Translations under genes and position numbers: made by a program | Notes under the pieces: model-generated | The model's input: the letters and a program-made list of their open reading frames with translations, nothing else | Told to the model about the DNA's origin: nothing | Database searches by the model: none | Source of the DNA: a virus | Length of the DNA stretch: 34,302 nucleotides | Reading direction: 5' to 3' (one strand) | IMG/VR virus record: IMGVR_UViG_3300023281_001375 | Span: 1-34,302 of that record | Shown here: piece by piece, positions 1 to 6,255 of the stretch | How positions within the stretch are numbered: the first letter of the stretch is position 1 | Layout: each line of letters opens with the position of its first letter

Positions 1-218
1 CACGTCGCATGTTTGTGCGGTCGAGATGTCTTATCCGGTTTCGGGTCGGGATGTTCGGTGTAGCAGTTCGGGTCGGCAGTGTCGGGATATTCGCAGAACC
101 AGATGCGGGACAGGCGGATGTCCCCCTGACCGTTAGTACACCAGACGTCCCCCGGCGACTGATGTCCCCAGCCTAGCCCATGTTCGCAGAGGGTGCGTGC
201 TGTGATCGTTTCCATCAT
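1..218 (-). CDS. Hypothetical protein, 5' part only (runs off window start)
   Basis: An open frame begins at ATGATG (218 or 215) and stays open to the window edge, giving at least 72 residues. A G-rich Shine-Dalgarno-like stretch (GGGGGGA) lies just upstream. The protein starts METITARTLCEHG and is rich in Cys, His, Trp and Pro; cysteines at about residues 11, 27, 44 and 53 could bind metal or form disulfides. It is the most downstream leftward gene visible and its start overlaps the stop of a 25-residue membrane peptide. I recognise no family. Frame support is good, function is unknown. Confidence 0.6.
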   Translation of the reverse strand, partial: MMETITARTLCEHGLGWGHQSPGDVWCTNGQGDIRLSRIWFCEYPDTADPNCYTEHPDPKPDKTSRPHKHAT

Positions 219-292
219 TCCCCCCAGAATGCGACAGCAACAATGATCGTCACCATCCCGACCAGAGCCCATAGGGCTACTTCCACTGCCAC
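215..292 (-). CDS. Possible 25-residue membrane micropeptide
   Basis: The frame starts at GTG 292, inside the last codons of the secreted-protein gene, and stops at TGA 215-217, which overlaps the ATG of the next gene. It encodes about 25 residues that are almost entirely hydrophobic (WALVGMVTIIVAVAFW), which would make one transmembrane helix. A second in-frame GTG at 286 is an alternative start. The exact fit between neighbours matches the overlap pattern of the operon, but no clear ribosome binding site is seen and the frame is short enough to occur by chance. Confidence 0.35.
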   Translation of the reverse strand: MAVEVALWALVGMVTIIVAVAFWGE

Positions 293-594
293 TTACCGTT
301 GCGGAAAAGGTCCCGTTCCACGGGATCTGCAACAGGCACATATTCTGCAACAGGGTCGGACAGGTTCACCGTGTCAGCGTCTACTGCCGGCCCCACATAG
401 GTTCCTTCACATACGTCGTCCATGACGTCAGTGTAGTGGACTACGGTGTCGTCGGTGACTTCGATGTAGAAGGTGACGATGACTGTCGAGTCGGTGCCAC
501 AGTCGATGCGGTTCTCTGTCACTTCGGTTGCTAATGCTAGGGTTGCTCCTAGCATGAAGACGATGACCGCTAGTGCGATCCGTACTGTTCTCAT
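277..594 (-). CDS. Small secreted protein with signal peptide
   Basis: 105 residues from ATG 594. This start is chosen because its ATGA overlaps the stop of the upstream gene and GAAGGGAAAG lies just upstream; an earlier in-frame ATG at 618 has no such support. The N-terminus (MRTVRIALAV followed by a hydrophobic run ending near LALA-TEV) is a typical Sec signal peptide. The mature part is acidic and has two cysteines (in DCGTDS and DDVCEG) that could form one disulfide. The predicted product would be exported by the infected cell or membrane anchored. No family is recognised. A role at the cell surface, such as superinfection exclusion, is conceivable but is only inference. Confidence 0.7.
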   Translation of the reverse strand: MRTVRIALAVIVFMLGATLALATEVTENRIDCGTDSTVIVTFYIEVTDDTVVHYTDVMDDVCEGTYVGPAVDADTVNLSDPVAEYVPVADPVERDLFRNGKWQWK

Positions 595-914
595 TTGTTC
601 TTTCCCTTCTTCCACCATTTCTTCTCTGACATTTCTAGGATCTGCCCTAGCGCATTGTTCTTCGATAGCAGATCGACCCGTTCGAAGTGTGCGAGTGCCA
701 AATATCGGGTGAGTGTGTCCACCTCTCGGGGTCGGAGCTGGTAGGATTTCTTGGTGCGGGAGAATACCTGTAGTTTTTTGATAATGTTGGCTATGATTGC
801 CCCGTCGTCGTCATCCCAGGGGATGGTTGGGCCTGTCTGGCCTGTCTGGTCTGGGACGGGCTCCTGAGTGATCTCAGGGGCTGTGGTGGGATCGTCTGCT
901 GTTACAGTGGCCAT
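591..914 (-). CDS. Hypothetical protein, 107 aa
   Basis: ATG 914 is preceded by GAGGA at good spacing, and the start overlaps the stop of the CxxC gene upstream. Residues 1-35 are acidic, Thr/Pro-rich and probably disordered. Residues 38-107 look helical and end in a very basic tail (KKWWKKGKNK). The middle has the pattern SYQLRPREVDTLTRYLALA, compatible with a helical DNA- or protein-binding domain, but no known family is recognised. Part of the leftward operon. Confidence 0.7.
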   Translation of the reverse strand: MATVTADDPTTAPEITQEPVPDQTGQTGPTIPWDDDDGAIIANIIKKLQVFSRTKKSYQLRPREVDTLTRYLALAHFERVDLLSKNNALGQILEMSEKKWWKKGKNK

Positions 915-1117
915 TTTGTCTGTTCCTCGTCGCCTTCTCGTGTAATCAGGTAGAATTTACCGTCTTTTTTGGTGATGTCGGACACTTTACGGTAGATCCC
1001 ACCCTTATCGGAGGTGATTCCTCCGCAGTTGTGGGTCATGCCGACCAGTCCACCTTCGTTGGGGTGGGAGTAGGGTTGGTTGCAGTCTTCGCATGCCCAG
1101 AGCTCACCGACAATCAT
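902..1117 (-). CDS. Small zinc-binding-like protein (CxxC), 71 aa
   Basis: ATG 1117 overlaps the upstream stop (ATGA). The sequence MIVGELWACEDCNQPYSH contains a CxxC at residues 9-12 and a second ligand-like pair (H-N-C, about residues 29-31), so one zinc site is plausible. The C-terminal half is charged and beta-like. It resembles the other short CxxC proteins in this operon in size and layout. Function is unknown. Confidence 0.7.
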   Translation of the reverse strand: MIVGELWACEDCNQPYSHPNEGGLVGMTHNCGGITSDKGGIYRKVSDITKKDGKFYLITREGDEEQTKWPL

Positions 1118-1446
1118 CGGCCGTCTTTCTTAGCCCACTGGGCCATCTGCCCCGACGCCTGCTGCCCCTCATCAGACGTGTCAGCCATCGCACGGAGCTC
1201 TTCAGCCGTCCAGCCGGCAGACATGTACTCCGAATGGACCGCCTGGACGAGGTGGGCTGGCACACCCAACATTTCGGCGCCTCGTAGTTTGGCGGTAGCG
1301 GCGTCGGGGGCGTACACGGTGTAGGAGATGGGCGACATGTCGGAGTAGCCTGGTTCTCGCTGCCCGCCGCCGGCTCCGAGTGCCCCTATTTTGGTGACGA
1401 CGTATGGGATCATGTTCTCTGCGCCGTCTTGCCTCTGATCGGTCAT
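1114..1446 (-). CDS. Hypothetical protein, 110 aa
   Basis: ATG 1446 overlaps the stop of the upstream gene by ATGA. An internal ATG (M12, MIPYVVTKIG) is an alternative start. The part around SYTVYAPDAATAKLRGAEML resembles the small alpha/beta modules in phage early proteins where a strand is followed by a helix beginning DAATAK. The C-terminus is rich in Ala, Gln and Met. No family assignment is possible by eye. Confidence 0.65.
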   Translation of the reverse strand: MTDQRQDGAENMIPYVVTKIGALGAGGGQREPGYSDMSPISYTVYAPDAATAKLRGAEMLGVPAHLVQAVHSEYMSAGWTAEELRAMADTSDEGQQASGQMAQWAKKDGR

Positions 1447-1628
1447 CGTATCCTCTCGATCTCTTCGTCAATTAGGTCCAGTTTCGCGTTCAATGATCTC
1501 CGCAGGTTGGCCTGGGCGAAATCGGCGATAGCTGTCAAGAACATGATCCTCTGGTCGAGCGTTATGCCGTCCGTCTCTTTGTAGGACATTTCCTCGGCGT
1601 TCACTCTGACGGTGATCTCTGACTTCAT
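1443..1628 (-). CDS. Hypothetical helical protein, 61 aa
   Basis: ATG 1628 has AAGGGG seven bases upstream and overlaps the exonuclease stop (ATGA). The first 20 residues look like beta strands (EITVRVNAEEMSY) and residues 24-61 like two amphipathic helices ending LIDEEIERIR. Translational coupling to the exonuclease gene is likely. Function is unknown. Confidence 0.65.
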   Translation of the reverse strand: MKSEITVRVNAEEMSYKETDGITLDQRIMFLTAIADFAQANLRRSLNAKLDLIDEEIERIR

Positions 1629-2458
1629 CTCATCACCCCTTCTGATTGTGGTTCGCGTCTCATGAACCTACTGTAAGACCCACACTTGTGGCATCGCCAC
1701 GTCTGATACTTCCCAGCGTTCGTGTAGTGGAAGCCACGTTTCTCACCCTTCGTATGCTCACATATCTTACATGCGAACCTGTCTGCGTACACTCCCAAGT
1801 TGGGCATGCCGCCCTGACCGGGCGCCGCAGCGAACGGCAACAACTTATCATACACCTTCTCCAACAGTTTCACATCCTGCCGGTTGTACCGCTCCATCAG
1901 CTTCCACCACTTCGCTTCGAAGTTCATACATCCCAGCCACATTTCGAAGCCGGGATGAGACACCTTGCCCTGCTCGATGCCGAAGAACTTGGCGACTTCC
2001 GCCAGGTTGTTCTTCATCAGACTCAGGTTGCGTCTCGCCATCTTAAGGGTGTCTACCGTCTGGTATGGGGCCGGCTGCGTCAGGCCGTGAGCTGCGAACC
2101 TGGCGTTCGACTTCTTACGGTCGAACCTGTCACCGTTGTGAGCGACGATTATGTCTGCCCTATCGAACAGCGCATGCAGATGTTCTGCTATAAACTGGTC
2201 GTCTACTGCGCCTGTGTCGTCAAGTTTGTAGACTCTGGCGAAGTCCACCTGGGCTTTGCCCTTCCACTTGTATGAGAACGAGAGGAGCCTCCACCCTGTG
2301 TGCATGTCGATGATGTTCGTGTCATACGCTGACCACACCCATGCTAGTGCAGGGGTGGTCTCGATGTCGTAGAACAGGACAGCCGGCCCTTTGGCGGGCG
2401 GCTCTAATAGTCCACGTTTACTCAGGGTTGGTGTAGGTGTATCCAATTTTTTTCGCAT
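1625..2458 (-). CDS. RNase H-like DEDD exonuclease with C-terminal zinc ribbon
   Basis: 277 residues. The three exonuclease motifs of the DnaQ/RNase H-like superfamily are visible: DIE at 31-33, HNGDRFD with Asp 110 and Asp 113, and YNRQD with Tyr 191 and Asp 195, the DEDDy form. The family cleaves DNA or RNA 3' to 5' with two metal ions. After about residue 225 come two cysteine pairs (CKIC and CHKC) making a zinc ribbon, which could hold nucleic acid. No polymerase domain is attached, so it resembles stand-alone RNase_H_2-type nucleases more than a polymerase proofreading domain. It lies downstream of primase and helicase genes. The start is uncertain: ATG 2458 sits 41 bases inside the upstream gene, and in-frame TTG 2446 is an alternative. 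Confidence 0.85.
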   Translation of the reverse strand: MRKKLDTPTPTLSKRGLLEPPAKGPAVLFYDIETTPALAWVWSAYDTNIIDMHTGWRLLSFSYKWKGKAQVDFARVYKLDDTGAVDDQFIAEHLHALFDRADIIVAHNGDRFDRKKSNARFAAHGLTQPAPYQTVDTLKMARRNLSLMKNNLAEVAKFFGIEQGKVSHPGFEMWLGCMNFEAKWWKLMERYNRQDVKLLEKVYDKLLPFAAAPGQGGMPNLGVYADRFACKICEHTKGEKRGFHYTNAGKYQTWRCHKCGSYSRFMRREPQSEGVMR

Positions 2459-2702
2459 CCTTCATGATGGCTGCTACGTTCTCCTCGGGGAGCCACGCCA
2501 TCGTAGCTTCCCTACTCCGCCTCAGTCCTCCGTCAAGATAGTGTTTGAATACGGTCGGCCAGCCGTCGAAGAAGAACCACCAGGGGAGTCCTACCTTATC
2601 AACGCTGCTGTGCACCAGGGTCTTCCGATGCTTGTGCAATGGTAGCCGCCGGCTCGCATAGTCGGGGTCCCCTCCATGTTCAGTAAGGTGGTCGGAGCAG
2701 AT
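2418..2702 (-). CDS. Hypothetical protein, about 94 aa
   Basis: The frame overlaps the end of the TOPRIM gene and the start of the exonuclease gene. ATG 2702 (MICSDHLTEHG) is chosen as the start nearest the upstream stop; 2735 and 2804 are alternative in-frame ATGs with longer overlaps. The protein has an aromatic core (GLPWWFFFDGWPTVFKHYL) and a C-terminal helix-rich part. No known domain is recognised. The large overlaps make the start uncertain, but the frame fills an otherwise empty 220-base interval between two conserved genes. Confidence 0.6.
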   Translation of the reverse strand: MCSDHLTEHGGDPDYASRRLPLHKHRKTLVHSSVDKVGLPWWFFFDGWPTVFKHYLDGGLRRSREATMAWLPEENVAAIMKDAKKIGYTYTNPE

Positions 2703-3399
2703 CATCTCCAACAGCAACGAGCGGCGGCATGACATCTCCGCCTGTTTGCAGAGCTGGCTTCTCGGGTTCAGGATGTTGTTCAGTTTGGGGTCGGTGCGTA
2801 TCAACTGCTGCTCTCAATCCCTCAGGGTCTTTCAACCACCAGTCGTTCAGGTCGTCGTAGTGTTCGTTCTCGAAGACGACGGCATGCGGCCATGCTACTT
2901 TGAGTCCTCGGGTTGCTTTCTGTCCGGCTTCGTCGGGGTCCATCGCTATGATGATGGGCCGGCACGACCAGAACAGGTGGACCCATGCCTTACGGAACCT
3001 GCCCTTCGTCTCGCCGTCCTCGTCGGGTGTCATCGTCCCTGTGCCCGGCAGGCCCACAGCGTTGACACCCAGGTTGATGAGGGTGAGCGTGTCGAACTCG
3101 CCTTCGGCTATCCACACTGATCCGACGTCGGGTCCGATCTGTTTCGGATTGTACAGGTGCGGTTCCGCACCCTTGGGTGACAGGTACTTGGGGTAGCCGG
3201 AGTATGGCATCTCTCTCTCGTACCATATGCCTGTCAGGTTGGGGTAGGGGATCTTGTAGCCGGTGTCCCCTGCGTATATGCCTACCTCGGATAGCAGGGT
3301 AGCGGGGAGTCCTCTCGCCTCGGCGAGCTCATCGAGCGAGGTGGTCCCGGCTGTTACGGGTGTCGGCTGTGCGGGTTCAGGGATACTGTTTATCGGCAT
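2680..3399 (-). CDS. TOPRIM-domain primase subunit
   Basis: 239 residues, started at ATG 3399 with GGAG just upstream. The TOPRIM signature is clear: WIAEGEFD (Glu 99) followed by a LPGTGT loop, then IIIAMDPDEAG with Asp 154 and Asp 156. These residues bind catalytic magnesium in DnaG-type primases. The N-terminal part corresponds to the region between the zinc finger and TOPRIM in DnaG (IPYPN...PKYLSPKG). The zinc-binding domain is missing here and is instead coded by the gene at 4278-4592, so the primase seems to be made of two polypeptides. It would prime lagging-strand synthesis with the helicase at 5068-5880. Confidence 0.88.
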   Translation of the reverse strand: MPINSIPEPAQPTPVTAGTTSLDELAEARGLPATLLSEVGIYAGDTGYKIPYPNLTGIWYEREMPYSGYPKYLSPKGAEPHLYNPKQIGPDVGSVWIAEGEFDTLTLINLGVNAVGLPGTGTMTPDEDGETKGRFRKAWVHLFWSCRPIIIAMDPDEAGQKATRGLKVAWPHAVVFENEHYDDLNDWWLKDPEGLRAAVDTHRPQTEQHPEPEKPALQTGGDVMPPLVAVGDDLLRPPY

Positions 3400-4276
3400 G
3401 GTTCTCCTTCACCCACAGTATGTTCGCCCACTTCGCATCGTAGAAGCAGGTCTGACATGTGGTGGCGGTGGCGAAACGTTTGTGACCGTCCTTGTCGCAG
3501 TTGCGTCGGGACTGGTTGTTGGGCAGTTCGATCCGGTTGGCTTTGACCCACCCTGCGAACGGGCCCCGTTGTATTTCAGACGGGGATAGGCTGCCGATGG
3601 TGCCGGGCTTGCCGTCGATGGCATGTTTACGTTTGAATGCGTAGTCTCGTTTCCCTATGTTGCGGCCGGGTTTGTCGGGTGAGCGTACTTCGGCCATGAT
3701 GTCGGGGTCGGCTGCGAGTAGGGCGAACTTGTTGGCCCGGTCGTTGAAGTTGATGCCGCCCCACACTCCTGCCGGCTGCTTGGTGTCGTAGGCCTGTGCC
3801 GCGCATTTGGCTTTGACCGGGCAGCGGCCGCAGATTTCTTTGGCTGCTTCGTAGGCTGTGGCGTTGATCCTCCCTTCGGGGAAGAACGTCGAGGTCGGAT
3901 GACCTTCGGTCACGCAGGTGGCTTGGTCCCACATGGCTGATAGTTCTTCGTCTGTCCACATGCCGGCGCAGTGGTGGCACCATTTCCACTGGGTGACAGC
4001 TCCTGGCGTCCACGAGTTGTATACGACTTCTCGGTCTTGTTGGGTGGGTGTTTTGGCTAGTACTTGTCCGTGTTCTTCGGTGTCGATGATGGTGACTAGG
4101 TAGGGGGAGGGGTTTGGTTTGGAGGTGATGGTGGTGCAGTTCGCTTCTCGATGTACGACCGCTCCTGTGGTGAGGTTCTGTTGTCCGTTGAGCCACCCGG
4201 TTTCGAATGGTCGAGGTTTGAACTCTCGGGGGGGTAGGGTCTGGTTGATGCCGCCCTTGAGGCGGTGTACTACCAT
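3377..4276 (-). CDS. WhiB-like iron-sulfur protein, unusually long
   Basis: 299 residues. The centre (about 115-180) matches the WhiB pattern: Cys 121, an FFPEG segment, CGRCPVKAKC (Cys 149, 152, 158) and GVWGG at 170-174. WhiB proteins bind a [4Fe-4S] cluster through these cysteines and control transcription through the principal sigma factor of Actinobacteria. The usual length is 80-130 residues, so this is two to three times longer. It adds an N-terminal 100 residues ending in a CHHC pair and a basic C-terminal 110 residues with CxxC (TCQTC), possibly extra metal-binding DNA contacts. It lies between the two primase genes. It could redirect host transcription, or have been recruited to replication. 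WhiB motif certain, role inferred. Confidence 0.85.
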   Translation of the reverse strand: MVVHRLKGGINQTLPPREFKPRPFETGWLNGQQNLTTGAVVHREANCTTITSKPNPSPYLVTIIDTEEHGQVLAKTPTQQDREVVYNSWTPGAVTQWKWCHHCAGMWTDEELSAMWDQATCVTEGHPTSTFFPEGRINATAYEAAKEICGRCPVKAKCAAQAYDTKQPAGVWGGINFNDRANKFALLAADPDIMAEVRSPDKPGRNIGKRDYAFKRKHAIDGKPGTIGSLSPSEIQRGPFAGWVKANRIELPNNQSRRNCDKDGHKRFATATTCQTCFYDAKWANILWVKENHADKQYP

Positions 4277-4277
4277 T

Positions 4278-4592
4278 TTAGAATAGCCATGTGTCGTCAG
4301 CTCCCTCTTTCGCCCCTTCCAGGCCGAACATTTCGTTCACGTTCTTCGCAGTGTACCCGTGCATCTCTTCCATCAGGTCATATCCGTCGCCTCGCATGCC
4401 GCAGGCGAAACAGGTGAACATACCATCGGTCATGTTGACGGAGGCGGATGGGTGCCGGTCTCCGTTGGCGTGCATGGGGCCGGGGCAGGATATCTTCTGA
4501 TATCCGTGCCGGCCGTCATGGTAGTGGACGTTGTGGTGGTCAAGGACGAGGCGCATCAGTAGTGGTTTGTCCGTCGTATACAAACTCGACAT
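4278..4592 (-). CDS. CHC2-type zinc-finger primase subunit
   Basis: 104 residues. The zinc-binding pattern is Cys 36, His 41, Cys 61 and Cys 64 in the context SCPGPMHANGDRHPSASV and FTCFACG, as in the N-terminal zinc domain of DnaG primases that reads the template. GDGYDLMEEMHGYT continues the usual CHC2 fold. Length is that of the isolated domain. ATG 4592 has GGAGG four bases upstream. The catalytic TOPRIM half is encoded at 2680-3399, with the WhiB-like gene between. Confidence 0.87.
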   Translation of the reverse strand: MSSLYTTDKPLLMRLVLDHHNVHYHDGRHGYQKISCPGPMHANGDRHPSASVNMTDGMFTCFACGMRGDGYDLMEEMHGYTAKNVNEMFGLEGAKEGADDTWLF

Positions 4593-4905
4593 TACGCCTC
4601 CAGTCTCGGTAGTTGGATTCGGAGCGGCGTGCTCCGAATAGCGGGTAGTAGGTGTGGATGGGGTGTATGTCGTGGCTGTTTCTCCAGGACGTTACCCCGT
4701 AGGATGTGTAGTATGGGGCTCCGGTGATTCTTTGTGTGAGGTATTGGCCTTTTTGGTGTATGCCTGGGTAGTCGTATCGGTAGTCGTAGATGATGACGGG
4801 TTGGAAGATGGCGGTTTCGTATCCTTGGATGGTCATGGCGTTTTCTACTACGAGGGCTATGTCTCCGCCTGTGAATTTGCGGGGTCGGCCCGGACCTCTG
4901 CTCAT
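4540..4905 (-). CDS. Hypothetical protein, 121 aa, AT-hook-like N-terminus
   Basis: ATG 4905 is chosen because AGGAGG lies seven bases upstream and its ATGA overlaps the stop of the 54-residue membrane gene. The protein begins MSRGPGRPRKF, resembling an AT-hook (GRPRK), then has a tyrosine-rich region (IYDYRYDYPGIHQKGQYL). It overlaps the CHC2 gene by 53 bases at its end. No family is recognised. DNA binding is suggested only by the short basic motif. Confidence 0.65.
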   Translation of the reverse strand: MSRGPGRPRKFTGGDIALVVENAMTIQGYETAIFQPVIIYDYRYDYPGIHQKGQYLTQRITGAPYYTSYGVTSWRNSHDIHPIHTYYPLFGARRSESNYRDWRRNVEFVYDGQTTTDAPRP

Positions 4906-5066
4906 ATCCGATCCTCCTGCCAGTAGAGCACTCCTGCATTGACTCCCATCGCCACGCTGACGACAGTCCAGAGCGGCCACTTGGCAGGTTCGTAGAGCCA
5001 TCCGGCCCATGCCATGCCGGCTACTGCCCAGACTGCGGCGGTGTTGATCCGTATTACTAGCTTCAT
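4902..5066 (-). CDS. Small two-helix membrane protein, 54 aa
   Basis: The frame starts at ATG 5066 with GGAGG about nine bases upstream and ends at a TGA overlapping the next ATG. The product starts MKLVIRINTAAVWAVAG and has two hydrophobic segments (about residues 8-24 and 31-48) split by EPAKWP, ending QEDRI, consistent with a two-span membrane protein. It lies directly after the helicase gene. Function is unknown. A lysis or membrane-anchoring role is possible but unsupported. Confidence 0.7.
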   Translation of the reverse strand: MKLVIRINTAAVWAVAGMAWAGWLYEPAKWPLWTVVSVAMGVNAGVLYWQEDRI

Positions 5067-5067
5067 A

Positions 5068-5880
5068 TCATCTTCCTCCGTTTTCTAACCGGCCCATAGC
5101 CGGATGCCACGTCAACGGAAACGACAGGCTACCATCGGCCTTCGCCTCACCATCCCGCTGCTTCAACACCTGCACCCATATCTGATCGCGTATACCACCC
5201 TTCGTATGGTAGACACCCCACACATGTGCCGCCTCCCGCTCCCCAGCATACAACAGGTCGGTCATCTTCATAGGCTTAGACCCCAGGCCGGCATCGTCGT
5301 CGCCCTTACGGACGACATGGTGGAGTGCCATGACTAGGACGTCCTGTTCCTCGGCCATCGTCTTGAGCATGGGGAGCTGTTCGGCGTAGAACGATGTGTC
5401 GTGGTGGTTCTTGCCGGGGATGATCGAGTCGATGATGTTGTCGATGATGACTAGGGGCGGCGAGTAGCCGATCCATTCACGCATCGCTTCGATCCTCTCT
5501 GACATGTGGTCGGGGTGGAGTTTACCGCCCTGCACTACCAACGTTTTGCGGACTTTCCGTTTGAGCTCGGTCGATAGTTTGTTTCGGCCTTCTGGTGTCT
5601 GTGTGAGTTCGTAGATCCGATCTGTTTTCTCTGCCATGCCTAGGGCGGAGAGGCGGGAGAGGATCTGTGGTACTTGGTCTTGTGCGAAGTAGAGTACGGG
5701 GTAGTCTACTTGCATGGCGATGTTGACTGCGAGTGTGGACTTGCCTCCGCCTGGCCCGCCGGCTGCGACGATGAGTTCTTTGGTGTGTGCTTTGACACGG
5801 GATTGTAGGTCCCAGTAGGGTAGTCGTAGGCGGGTGCCTACGGTGCCTTTGGTGGACATTGCTTGGGCTAGTGATTGCAT
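5068..5880 (-). CDS. Replicative helicase-like ATPase (DnaB/RecA fold)
   Basis: 270 residues, ATG 5880 preceded by GAGAGGAGAG. Walker A is GGPGGGKST at 41-49, Walker B is LVIIDN in the PPLVIIDNIID segment, and VLVMALHHVVRK then LLYAGEREAAHVWG follow as in the motif 3 and arginine-finger parts of DnaB-family C-terminal domains. The protein lacks the DnaB N-terminal domain, so it is a single RecA-like core, similar to short phage helicases or RadA/RepA-type ATPases. Gene order (helicase, primase zinc domain, TOPRIM) supports a replication role. It is the first gene after the RNA array and starts 14 bases past the tRNA. Confidence 0.85.
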   Translation of the reverse strand: MQSLAQAMSTKGTVGTRLRLPYWDLQSRVKAHTKELIVAAGGPGGGKSTLAVNIAMQVDYPVLYFAQDQVPQILSRLSALGMAEKTDRIYELTQTPEGRNKLSTELKRKVRKTLVVQGGKLHPDHMSERIEAMREWIGYSPPLVIIDNIIDSIIPGKNHHDTSFYAEQLPMLKTMAEEQDVLVMALHHVVRKGDDDAGLGSKPMKMTDLLYAGEREAAHVWGVYHTKGGIRDQIWVQVLKQRDGEAKADGSLSFPLTWHPAMGRLENGGR

Positions 5881-5894
5881 GCTCTCCTCTCAAA

Positions 5895-5977
5895 TGGTAC
5901 TAGGAGCAGGAGTCGAACCTGCAATAGCCTTCTGGCACCGGAGTTACAGTCCAGCTCGGTCACCTATCCGCCCTAGC
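5895..5977 (-). tRNA. tRNA-Tyr (anticodon GTA), CCA encoded
   Basis: Read on the minus strand: acceptor GCTAGGG pairs with TCCTAGT (with G-T pairs), D-arm CGG/CCG, anticodon arm CTGGA-CTGTAAC-TCCGG giving anticodon GTA, a long variable region typical of bacterial tRNA-Tyr, and T-arm GCAGG-TTCGACT-CCTGC. Discriminator A is followed by an encoded CCA (5895-5897). It is embedded in the leftward operon between the structured RNA modules and the helicase gene, so it needs processing out of the mRNA. Confidence 0.9.
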
Positions 5978-5986
5978 TTGTAAAGG

Positions 5987-6051
5987 CTGGCACCCTAGTC
6001 TCGTACTGTGGATACTTGGGCTTCCACAACGCCCATCTCCTAGGGTGCCAG
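5987..6051 (-). ncRNA. Structured RNA module 3: 12-bp stem enclosing a pseudoknot
   Basis: On the minus strand CTGGCACCCTAG (6051-6040) pairs perfectly with CTAGGGTGCCAG (5998-5987). Inside, GGGC (6034-6031) pairs with GCCC (6021-6018), and TGTGGA (6028-6023) pairs with TCCACA (6012-6007). The two pairings interleave, as in an H-type pseudoknot. The element lies nine bases from tRNA-Tyr and touches module 2. There is no poly-U tail, so a plain terminator is unlikely. It matches no RNA family I recognise. Confidence 0.55.
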
Positions 6052-6052
6052 T

Positions 6053-6152
6053 ACCACCGGCCCGACTCGAACGGGACTTCCTTAGCAGTCGCCTACTCTG
6101 CATGCCTCGGGATACCCACCCTTCAACGGGTTGGTCCCTTCATGGCGGTGGT
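6053..6152 (-). ncRNA. Structured RNA module 2: tRNA-like, with T-arm
   Basis: The ends ACCACCG (6152-6146) and CGGTGGT (6059-6053) form a perfect 7-bp acceptor-like stem followed by an A. Next to the 3' strand is CCCG-TTCGAGT-CGGG, with the canonical tRNA T-loop. Inside are two more hairpins: ACC-ACCC around GTTGAA (6135-6114) and GCAG/CTGC (6101-6085). I could not fold a normal D-arm and a 7-base anticodon loop, so this is either a very divergent class II tRNA or a tRNA mimic. CCA is not encoded. Confidence 0.5.
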
Positions 6153-6155
6153 TAA

Positions 6156-6249
6156 TGTGGGTAGCCAGCCTTTAACTGGTCGAGTAGCCAACTCCGTCCG
6201 CAACCCTAAGGTCGCTTGCAAGCGTATACGTCGGAGCCTCTTACCCACA
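6156..6249 (-). ncRNA. Structured RNA module 1: cloverleaf-like, unknown
   Basis: TGTGGGTA (6249-6242) and TACCCACA (6163-6156) form an 8-bp closing stem for a 94-base element. Inside, CTCCG/CGGAG (6236-6232 with 6196-6192) encloses a hairpin GCGACC-TTAG-GGTTGC (one G-U pair), and CCAG-TTAAAGG-CTGG lies next to the 3' strand where a T-arm would be. The T-loop consensus TTCRA is absent. It begins six bases after the stop of the upstream gene. The shape recalls tRNA, but no anticodon can be assigned. Confidence 0.45.
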
Positions 6250-6255
6250 AACTTG

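Noticed and set aside
1646-2275. Plus-strand open frame of 209 residues opposite the exonuclease
   Set aside because: The minus-strand frame contains intact catalytic motifs; the plus-strand frame has no recognisable domain and lies against the operon direction.
5987-6051. Module 3 as a simple intrinsic terminator
   Set aside because: The stem is not followed by a T-run on the transcribed strand, and tRNA-Tyr and the helicase gene lie directly downstream in the same direction.
5987-6249. Modules as HDV-like (theta), hammerhead or pistol ribozymes, which occur near phage tRNAs
   Set aside because: The nested double-pseudoknot order and the conserved core bases of these ribozymes could not be found by eye; a covariance search would decide.
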